NCBI GenBank assembly: GCA_045604285.1
Contig: JAZUNS010000112.1
Span: forward strand, 1-9,465
Direction: 5' to 3'
Length of the DNA stretch: 9,465 bases
Source of the DNA: SIG636 sp045604285
Lineage (GTDB): Bacteria > Bacillota > Clostridia > Oscillospirales > CAG-382
In this document: positions 1 to 4,881 of the stretch, piece after piece
Layout: every line of letters begins with the position of its first letter
Numbering within the stretch: the first letter of the stretch is position 1
Notes under the pieces: generated by a model
Database searches by the model: none
Seen by the model: the letters and a program-made list of their open reading frames with translations, nothing else
What the model was told of the DNA's origin: nothing
Translations under genes and position numbers: made by a program

Positions 1-401
1 CCGAGGCAAAAAAGCTTATCTCCGTAACAGAAGAAAGCTTCTATAAAGGAATAGCAAAAGCTGTTCCCGAAGCCCGCCTTGGTGATGTTTCCGCAGCCGT
101 GCAGGAAGTTGTGGAAAGCAACGGCTTTTCGGTTGTAAGGGACTTTGTAGGTCACGGTGTTGGCAGAGAGCTTCACGAAGACCCCAGCATCCCAAACTTC
201 GGAACCGCCGGAAGAGGCGTGCGGCTGCGTAGCGGCATGGCTTTGGCGATAGAGCCAATGGTTAATGTCGGTGTATACGGTGTAAAGGTTTTGTCCGACG
301 GTTGGACCGTTGTGACTGCAGACGGTAAGCTGTCTGCCCATTATGAAAACACTATTGCCGTAACAGATAACGGCGCCGTCATCCTTACTGAACTTGCATA
401 A
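1..401 (+). CDS. map: Methionine aminopeptidase type I (3' part, 5' end outside window)
   Basis: This is the C-terminal 132 residues of the cytosolic metalloprotease that removes the initiator methionine from nascent proteins. The reading frame enters at base 3 and stops at TAA 399-401. Four catalytic or metal-site landmarks of type I MetAP are visible: the histidine of GHGVG (codon 153-155), the second histidine of LHEDP (174-176), the glutamate of AIEPM (252-254) and the glutamate of HYENT (345-347). The two aspartate ligands of the family lie upstream of the window. No frameshift or internal stop is seen, so the gene looks intact apart from the window edge. It is followed after 12 bases by the KOW protein, as expected for the secY-adk-map-infA section of Firmicute ribosomal operons. 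Confidence 0.96.
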   Translation, partial: EAKKLISVTEESFYKGIAKAVPEARLGDVSAAVQEVVESNGFSVVRDFVGHGVGRELHEDPSIPNFGTAGRGVRLRSGMALAIEPMVNVGVYGVKVLSDGWTVVTADGKLSAHYENTIAVTDNGAVILTELA

Positions 402-413
402 GGCGGGTGCAGC

Positions 414-668
414 ATGGATTATACGGGGCGCCCCGTTCTATCAATCGCGGGGCATGACAAGGGCACTTTAATGTGTGTTGTAGGTATTGAAGAAGACAAA
501 CTTCTACTAGCCGATGGCAGGCGCAGAAAAGTGCAAAAACCCAAGCGCAAGCAATTTAAGCATATTGTATTCATTGAGAAAGCCGCACACAGCGGTCCGA
601 TGACCAATAAAGCTCTTCGCAGCTATCTGCGTAACGTAAAAGAGCAAAACGGTCAAGAATCGACTTAA
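414..668 (+). CDS. KOW-domain RNA-binding protein (L14e/L6e/L27e-like)
   Basis: An 84-residue, strongly basic protein. An N-terminal KOW-like beta-barrel runs from about residue 5 to 55 (GRPVLSIAGHDKG, then LLLADGRRRKVQKPKRKQFKHI), followed by a polar tail. Firmicutes often carry a protein of this kind, annotated as ribosomal protein L14e/L6e/L27e-like, between map and infA (the position of ybzG in Bacillus subtilis, from memory). Its precise role is not established; RNA or ribosome binding is inferred from the fold, the charge and the operon context. The start is preceded by a purine-rich GGCGGGTG, a weak Shine-Dalgarno sequence compared with the AGGAGG of its neighbours, so it may be translated partly by coupling to map. 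Its TAA stop is in the same frame as the downstream infA. Confidence 0.88.
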   Translation: MDYTGRPVLSIAGHDKGTLMCVVGIEEDKLLLADGRRRKVQKPKRKQFKHIVFIEKAAHSGPMTNKALRSYLRNVKEQNGQEST

Positions 669-673
669 TTAAC

Positions 674-689
674 GGAGGGATTCATTCTG
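674..689 (+). promoter_or_regulatory. Ribosome binding site and non-AUG start of infA
   Basis: GGAGG at 674-678 is followed 8 bases later by CTG at 687-689, directly before the codons for AKDDVIEFEG, the conserved IF1 N-terminus. The in-frame codons between the upstream TAA (666-668) and the alanine codon are TTA ACG GAG GGA TTC ATT CTG. There is therefore no ATG, GTG or TTG; only CTG (spacing 8) or ATT at 684-686 (spacing 5) can serve. Confidence 0.8.
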
Positions 690-905
690 GCTAAAGACGA
701 TGTTATTGAATTCGAAGGCGTAGTGACAGAGGTTTTACCCAACACTATGTTTAAAGTAAAGCTTTCCAACGGTCATATCATAACCGCCCATATATCCGGT
801 AAAATGCGTATGCATTATATAAAGATATTGCAGGGCGATGCAGTAACCGTAGAGGTTTCTGTATATGACTTGACTCAAGGAAGGATAACATTCAGGCATA
901 AATAA
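687..905 (+). CDS. infA: Translation initiation factor IF-1, CTG start
   Basis: IF1 binds the 30S A site together with IF2 and IF3 during translation initiation. The 72-residue product is the family's normal length (71-72), a single OB/S1-like barrel. Its landmarks are DDVIEFEG near the N-terminus, LPNTMFKV, HISGKMRMHYIKILQGD in the middle and DLTQGRITFRHK at the end. The start was set at CTG 687 from the conserved N-terminus and the GGAGG 8 bases upstream. A caller restricted to ATG, GTG and TTG would start at GTG 723 and lose 12 conserved residues including the first beta strand. ATT 684 is the alternative start and would add one residue. The gene lies 18 bases after the KOW protein and 18 bases before rpmJ. 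Non-AUG starts of this kind are disfavoured by IF3, so low or regulated translation is plausible but not shown. Confidence 0.93.
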   Translation: MAKDDVIEFEGVVTEVLPNTMFKVKLSNGHIITAHISGKMRMHYIKILQGDAVTVEVSVYDLTQGRITFRHK

Positions 906-923
906 GCCTATGGAGGTAATGAA

Positions 924-1037
924 ATGAAAGTTAGGCCTTCTGTAAAAAAGATCTGCGAAAAGTGCAAGATCATCAAGAGAAAAGGCAAAATAATGGTTAT
1001 TTGGAAAAACCCCAAGCATAAGCAAAAACAAGGTTAA
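924..1037 (+). CDS. rpmJ: 50S ribosomal protein L36 with altered zinc site
   Basis: A 37-residue large-subunit protein beginning MKVRPSVKKICEKCK and ending NPKHKQKQG, exactly the family length. A GGAGG lies at 912-916, eight bases before the ATG. Zinc-type L36 proteins coordinate the metal with C11, C14, C27 and H32. Here C11, C14 and H32 are present, but codon 27 (1002-1004) is TGG, tryptophan, so the ribbon has only three of its four ligands. The rest of the protein is conserved and in frame, so this is not a degraded gene. One base separates TGG from a cysteine codon, so a sequencing error and a true substitution both remain possible. It lies within the operon between infA and rpsM. Confidence 0.95.
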   Translation: MKVRPSVKKICEKCKIIKRKGKIMVIWKNPKHKQKQG

Positions 1038-1051
1038 AGAGAGGTGTAATA

Positions 1052-1420
1052 ATGGCTCGTATATCCGGTGTTGATATTCCCAACGCAAAGCGCGTAGAAA
1101 TCGGCCTTACCTACATTTTCGGTATCGGCAGAGCACGCTCTAACGAAATACTTGAGAAGACCGGTATAAATCCCGACACCCGTGTAAAGGATTTAACCGA
1201 AGACGATGTTGCCAAGCTTCGTGAAGTAATCGAAAGAGATTACATGGTTGAAGGTGACCTCAGAAGAGAAGTTGCCCTTAACATAAAGAGAATGGTAGAA
1301 ATTGACTGCTACCGTGGCAGACGTCACAGAAGAGGTCTTCCCGTAAGAGGTCAAAGAACTAAGACCAACGCAAGAACACGCAAAGGTCCCGCAAAGACCA
1401 TCGCGAACAAGAAGAAGTAA
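1052..1420 (+). CDS. rpsM: 30S ribosomal protein S13
   Basis: A 122-residue small-subunit head protein that contacts 16S rRNA, S19 and the P-site tRNA and forms a bridge to the large subunit. The N-terminal ARISGVDIPNAKRVEIGLTY is typical, followed by the helix-hairpin-helix segment around FGIGRARSNEIL. The signature CYRGRRHRRGLPVRGQRTKT lies at about residues 87-106, followed by a lysine-rich tail. The ATG is preceded by GAGGTG. The gene starts 14 bases after rpmJ, leaving no room for a separate leader such as the enterobacterial alpha-operon regulatory RNA. Confidence 0.97.
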   Translation: MARISGVDIPNAKRVEIGLTYIFGIGRARSNEILEKTGINPDTRVKDLTEDDVAKLREVIERDYMVEGDLRREVALNIKRMVEIDCYRGRRHRRGLPVRGQRTKTNARTRKGPAKTIANKKK

Positions 1421-1438
1421 TAGGAGGGAAATGTAGAT

Positions 1439-1834
1439 ATGGCAAAAGCTAAAAAGGTTGTCAGCAAAAAGCGTCGTGAGCGTAAAAATATAGAGCGCGG
1501 TGCAGCACACATCCGTTCCAGCTTCAACAACACAATAGTAACCATTTCCGATACCAACGGTAATGCCATAAGCTGGGCTTCCGCAGGCGAACTCGGTTAC
1601 AGAGGTTCCCGTAAATCTACTCCTTTTGCAGCGCAGATGGCAGCAGAAACAGCAGCAAAGGCAGCTATGGAACACGGCCTTAAGACTGTTGAAGTATATG
1701 TAAAGGGTCCCGGTCAAGGTAGAGAAGCAGCAATCCGTGCGCTTCAGGTTGCCGGTTTGGACGTTGTATCCATTAAGGATGTAACCCCCATTCCTCACAA
1801 CGGTTGCCGTCCGCCCAAGAGAAGACGCGTATAA
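1439..1834 (+). CDS. rpsK: 30S ribosomal protein S11
   Basis: A 131-residue platform protein of the small subunit, next to S6, S18 and S21 near the mRNA exit. A basic N-terminal extension (KKVVSKKRRERKNIERG) leads into the conserved GAAHIRSSFNNTIVTISD, SWASAGELGYRGSRKSTPFAAQ and VYVKGPGQGREAAIRALQ blocks. The C-terminal VTPIPHNGCRPPKRRRV is diagnostic. GGAGGG lies 10 bases before the ATG. Length and sequence match the family and nothing is unusual. Confidence 0.97.
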   Translation: MAKAKKVVSKKRRERKNIERGAAHIRSSFNNTIVTISDTNGNAISWASAGELGYRGSRKSTPFAAQMAAETAAKAAMEHGLKTVEVYVKGPGQGREAAIRALQVAGLDVVSIKDVTPIPHNGCRPPKRRRV

Positions 1835-1864
1835 GTCTTATATTAATTAGGAGGATTTTACAAA

Positions 1865-2497
1865 ATGGCAAGATATACAGGTCCTGCATGCAGACTTTGC
1901 CGTAGAGAGAACACCAAGTTGTTCCTCAAGGGCGACAAGTGCACATCCGACAAATGCCCTCTGGTTAGAAGAGCAAAGGCTCCCGGCCAGCACGGTGCAG
2001 GCGCCGGCAGAAAGAGAGTAAAAGAATACGGCCTCCAGCTTCGTGAAAAGCAGAAGGCAAGAAGGTACTATGGTATTTTAGAGAAGCAGTTTAACAATTA
2101 TTTTGAGAAGGCTGATAATAAGCCCGGTCAGACCGGTGAAAACCTTCTTACTATGATTGAGACCAGACTTGACAACGTTGTTTACCGTATGGGTATGGCA
2201 GACAGCCGTCGTCAGGCACGTCAGCTTGTTCGCCACGGCCATTTCCAGATTAACGGTAAGAAGGCTAACATTCCTTCCATACTCGTTAAGAAGGGTGATG
2301 TTATTTCCGTTAAGGAAAGCAGCCGTAAGAGCGCACTCATTAAAATGCTTATCGAAAATATCTCCGGAAGGTCAGTACCCGCATGGATAGAGCTTGACGC
2401 AGCAAATGCAGTAGCTACTATCGCAGCACTTCCCACCAGAGAAGACATTGATTTCCCCATCGAGGAGCATCTGATAGTAGAGTTGTACTCCAAGTAA
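1865..2497 (+). CDS. rpsD: 30S ribosomal protein S4, zinc-binding form
   Basis: A 210-residue primary 16S rRNA-binding protein that starts assembly of the 30S body. The N-terminus keeps four cysteines, C9-x2-C12-x13-C26-x4-C31, the zinc-binding form of S4. An S4 RNA-binding domain follows at about residues 97-160 (ETRLDNVVYRMGMADSRRQA, then HGHFQINGKKANIPS). AGGAGG at 1849-1854 is 10 bases before the ATG. It sits between rpsK and rpoA as in proteobacteria and many Clostridia; in Bacillus subtilis rpsD is elsewhere on the chromosome. The intact zinc site contrasts with the altered one in L36 of the same operon. Confidence 0.97.
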   Translation: MARYTGPACRLCRRENTKLFLKGDKCTSDKCPLVRRAKAPGQHGAGAGRKRVKEYGLQLREKQKARRYYGILEKQFNNYFEKADNKPGQTGENLLTMIETRLDNVVYRMGMADSRRQARQLVRHGHFQINGKKANIPSILVKKGDVISVKESSRKSALIKMLIENISGRSVPAWIELDAANAVATIAALPTREDIDFPIEEHLIVELYSK

Positions 2498-2508
2498 TAG
2501 TAATTGCA

Positions 2509-2528
2509 CCGTTAAACCAATTTAACGG
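2509..2528 (+). promoter_or_regulatory. Perfect hairpin between rpsD and rpoA
   Basis: CCGTTAAA (2509-2516) and TTTAACGG (2521-2528) form a perfect 8-bp stem around a CCAA loop, 11 bases after the rpsD stop and 14 bases before the rpoA AGGAGG. No T-run follows, so it does not look like a standard intrinsic terminator. It could be an mRNA processing or protection site or a weak attenuator separating rpoA expression from the ribosomal genes; that role is inferred. Confidence 0.5.
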
Positions 2529-2555
2529 CTGTCCATTTCAACAGGAGGTAAACAG

Positions 2556-3506
2556 ATGATTGAGATAGAGAGACCGAACATAGTTACAGCCGACCTTAGC
2601 GAGGACGGCAAACACGGCACTTTTGTCATTGAACCCCTTGAGCGCGGTTACGGTACAACCCTCGGCAACTCGCTTAGACGAGTACTTTTAAGCTCCTTAC
2701 CCGGCGTTGCGGCTACATGTATAAAGATCGACGGGGCTCTTCATGAAATATCTACTGTTCCCGGTGTGAAAGAAGACATAACCGAAATAGTTATGAACGT
2801 TAAAGGCATCGTAGCTAAGCTTCACTGCAACGGTCCCAAGACGGTTATAGTTGAAGGCAGCGGTTTTGCTCAGATCACCGCAGGTGACATTCAGGTAGAC
2901 AGCGATATAGAAATCCTTAACAAGGACCATCCCATAGCAACCGTAGAAGAAGGTAACGAATTCTATATGGAAATAACCTTCGACCACGGCAGGGGCTATG
3001 TATCCGCTGACAAAAACAAGCAGAACAGCCAGTCTGTACTTGGCACTATCTATACGGATTCTATCTATACTCCCGTATATAGCGCTAACTATACTGTAGA
3101 AAATACCCGCGTTGGCAATATCACCGATTTTGATAAATTGACACTTACCATAGGCACTAACGGCATCATCAATGCTAAGGAAGCAGTTTCCTTTGCAGCA
3201 AAGATCCTTTGCGAGCACCTTAATCTGTTCGTAGAGCTTTCCGATGAAGCAAAGAACGCTCCCGTAATGGTTGACAGGGAAGAAACCATTAAGGAAAAAG
3301 TCCTTGAAATGACCATTGAAGAGTTGGATATGTCCGTAAGAAGCTTCAACTGCCTTAAACGCGCAGGTATCGACACTGTTGAAGACCTGACCAACAAGTC
3401 AGAAGAAGATATGATCAAGGTAAGAAACCTCGGTAAGAAGTCCTTGGAAGAAGTGATACAAAAACTTCAGTCTCTTGGGCTTACACTTAAGAAGACCGAA
3501 GACTAA
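2556..3506 (+). CDS. rpoA: DNA-directed RNA polymerase subunit alpha
   Basis: A 316-residue subunit whose dimer scaffolds assembly of beta and beta'. The N-terminal domain (about 1-225) contains LERGYGTTLGNSLRRVLLSS (residues 28-47), the conserved dimerisation and assembly segment. After a short linker the C-terminal domain (about 250-316) carries the UP-element and activator-binding helix-hairpin-helix. Counterparts of the E. coli DNA-binding residues are visible as R262, N265, C266, G293, K295 and S296 in VRSFNC and NLGKKS. The ATG lies 7 bases after AGGAGG (2543-2548). Length is normal for Firmicutes, and all domains are present. Confidence 0.98.
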   Translation: MIEIERPNIVTADLSEDGKHGTFVIEPLERGYGTTLGNSLRRVLLSSLPGVAATCIKIDGALHEISTVPGVKEDITEIVMNVKGIVAKLHCNGPKTVIVEGSGFAQITAGDIQVDSDIEILNKDHPIATVEEGNEFYMEITFDHGRGYVSADKNKQNSQSVLGTIYTDSIYTPVYSANYTVENTRVGNITDFDKLTLTIGTNGIINAKEAVSFAAKILCEHLNLFVELSDEAKNAPVMVDREETIKEKVLEMTIEELDMSVRSFNCLKRAGIDTVEDLTNKSEEDMIKVRNLGKKSLEEVIQKLQSLGLTLKKTED

Positions 3507-3533
3507 ACATTCTGATAAAAGGAGGCAAATGTA

Positions 3534-3923
3534 ATGCCCGGAACAAGAAAGCTTGGCAGAAAGACCGATCACAGAATGGCTATGCTCAAGGGTATGGTAA
3601 CATTTCTGCTTGAAAACGGTAAGATAGAAACTACACTCACAAGGGCAAAGGAAGTAAGCGCCCTTGCAGAGAAAATGATAACCCTGGGCAAGGTTAATAA
3701 CCTTGCAAATAAGAGACGCGCACTTGCTTTCATCAAAAAGGAAGCAGTTGTATATAAGCTCTTTAACGAGATTTCTCCCGTATATGCTGACCGTAACGGC
3801 GGCTATACCAGAGTTCTCAAGTTGGGTCCCCGTCGTGGTGACGGTGCCGAAATGGCAATAATTACTCTTGTTGATGCAGCTAAGATCTACAATAAAGAAG
3901 AAGCTGCAAAGGAAGAGAAATAA
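3534..3923 (+). CDS. rplQ: 50S ribosomal protein L17
   Basis: A 129-residue large-subunit protein located near the peptide exit tunnel. The N-terminal MPGTRKLGRKTDHRMAMLKG and the following ENGKIETTLTRAKEVS are diagnostic, and GYTRVLKLGPRRGDGAEMAI lies near residues 89-108. The acidic/lysine tail (NKEEAAKEEK) is a little longer than in the shortest homologues. GGAGG lies 8 bases before the ATG. It is the last gene of the operon. In many Firmicutes the ECF-transporter ATPase genes and truA follow rplQ, but here a terminator follows immediately. Confidence 0.97.
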   Translation: MPGTRKLGRKTDHRMAMLKGMVTFLLENGKIETTLTRAKEVSALAEKMITLGKVNNLANKRRALAFIKKEAVVYKLFNEISPVYADRNGGYTRVLKLGPRRGDGAEMAIITLVDAAKIYNKEEAAKEEK

Positions 3924-3933
3924 TTAAAAGTAT

Positions 3934-3966
3934 AAGCTCTGCGGTGATTAACAGCAGAGCTTTTTA
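3934..3966 (+). terminator. Intrinsic terminator of the ribosomal operon
   Basis: AGCTCTGC (3935-3942) and GCAGAGCT (3954-3961) form a perfect 8-bp stem, extendable by A3934-T3962, around an 11-base loop. It runs directly into TTTTT and lies 11 bases after the rplQ stop. Confidence 0.88.
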
Positions 3967-3980
3967 CGTATACGTTGTTG

Positions 3981-4009
3981 TTGAATATAAGTCAGACGTA
4001 TGGTATAAT
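3981..4009 (+). promoter_or_regulatory. SigA-type extended -10 promoter
   Basis: TTGAAT (3981-3986), a 17-base spacer and TATAAT (4004-4009) preceded by TG at 4001-4002. The expected start near 4016 gives a leader of about 25 bases for the gene beginning at 4041. Confidence 0.8.
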
Positions 4010-4040
4010 ATAGTATAAATACATGAAAGGAGCAGCGTTT

Positions 4041-4784
4041 ATGGCAACGTCAACAAACATAGCTGTAACCGTTTTTTTTGCATTTACAGTGCTGGTTATC
4101 ATCGGCATCGTTGCACTATTGATTCGCTGGTGCATAAAAGGTAAGGGCGCAACAAAAAGAATAATCCGCTCGGCTATTTCTATTATCGTAGCCACAGCTA
4201 CAGCCTTTTGTGTATACAACTTCTTCGATAATATCTTCTGCTTTGACCGTAGCGGTATAACCACCTCGGAGGGATTTATTCTACACGGGGAGGAATACGT
4301 TTACGTATCGGGCTATTACCGTTTAGGACCTCAAATAGCCATGACAGAAAGCGGTGACCATATTCACGAGGTCAAGGGCAGCAACCGTGATTTCCTTCTT
4401 ATATCCGACGGTGACCACTATTATCTATGTGCAAAAAAGGGTGTAACGATCCCCTCAGACGGCAATATCACCATGGTTTCAATAAGCACAATTAATAACG
4501 TACACGACGAACTGCTGTCTGCAATAACGGAGATAGAAAATAGCTTCAAGACCGACTACACCTATCGCAACAGCAAAATTTGGGAGCATACCGATGAAAA
4601 GGTTATGGAACCAATCCACATATACTACCAAAACAGCACGGTTGCCGTAAATAGCGATAACTATATAGGAACCATGAACGGACAAATTGTATACGCAAAA
4701 CGGAGGGATAACACTATCCCTCCGGAGTACAACGTGTATATAATCCCACGGGCGCAAGCCGAAATAATCCAAAAATATTTGTAA
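4041..4784 (+). CDS. Uncharacterised protein with two N-terminal membrane segments
   Basis: A 247-residue protein that I do not recognise. Two hydrophobic segments lie at about residues 7-28 and 41-62, separated by a short lysine/arginine-rich loop (RWCIKGKGATKR). A polar domain of about 185 residues follows. The positive loop suggests an Nout-Nin-Cout hairpin with the polar domain outside the cell; this is inferred. The domain is rich in aromatic and beta-type stretches (EEYVYVSGYYRL, HYYLCAKKG) and shows no catalytic motif I can name. The start was placed at ATG 4041 because GGAG (4029-4032) lies 8 bases before it. The in-frame ATG at 4023 would put that Shine-Dalgarno sequence inside the gene. 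A good promoter lies upstream. The 10-bp hairpin at 4701-4724 lies within the coding region. Confidence 0.85.
   Translation: MATSTNIAVTVFFAFTVLVIIGIVALLIRWCIKGKGATKRIIRSAISIIVATATAFCVYNFFDNIFCFDRSGITTSEGFILHGEEYVYVSGYYRLGPQIAMTESGDHIHEVKGSNRDFLLISDGDHYYLCAKKGVTIPSDGNITMVSISTINNVHDELLSAITEIENSFKTDYTYRNSKIWEHTDEKVMEPIHIYYQNSTVAVNSDNYIGTMNGQIVYAKRRDNTIPPEYNVYIIPRAQAEIIQKYL
4701..4724 (+). repeat. Perfect inverted repeat inside the coding region
   Basis: CGGAGGGATA (4701-4710) and TATCCCTCCG (4715-4724) are exact reverse complements around an ACAC loop. They lie 60 bases before the stop of the two-helix membrane protein gene. The left arm carries a Shine-Dalgarno-like GGAGG and the right arm its complement. 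No T-run follows, so termination is unlikely. Confidence 0.6.
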
Positions 4785-4881
4785 TAGCTTTCGTACTTTT
4801 CAGCAAAATTTAATTATTGTGGGTTATTATCAGTAAACGCAAGGTAAGCGTATCTTGTATTATTTGTTAAGGAGCAGTTCA

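Noticed and set aside
723..905. infA beginning at GTG 723
   Set aside because: It would remove twelve conserved IF1 residues that are encoded in frame upstream behind a well-spaced GGAGG.
1038..1051. A leader RNA such as the alpha-operon pseudoknot before rpsM
   Set aside because: Only 14 bases separate rpmJ and rpsM, too few for such a structure.
1193..1798. A 201-codon antisense open frame
   Set aside because: It lies wholly opposite rpsM and rpsK, is cysteine-rich low-quality sequence, and has no ribosome binding site; it is a shadow of conserved genes.
2697..3218. A 173-codon antisense open frame opposite rpoA
   Set aside because: It is a shadow of the rpoA coding sequence with no start signal.
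4023..4040. Upstream ATG 4023 for the two-helix membrane protein
   Set aside because: The ribosome binding site GGAG lies downstream of it and fits ATG 4041.
4855..4881. TTG 4855 as the start of the beta-helix lipoprotein
   Set aside because: No ribosome binding site precedes it, whereas AAGGAG precedes ATG 4882, which gives a normal signal peptide.
4785..4881. A promoter for the lipoprotein gene in this gap (TATTAT boxes at 4825 and 4858)
   Set aside because: Neither box has an acceptable -35 hexamer at 16-18 bases, so I do not call a promoter.
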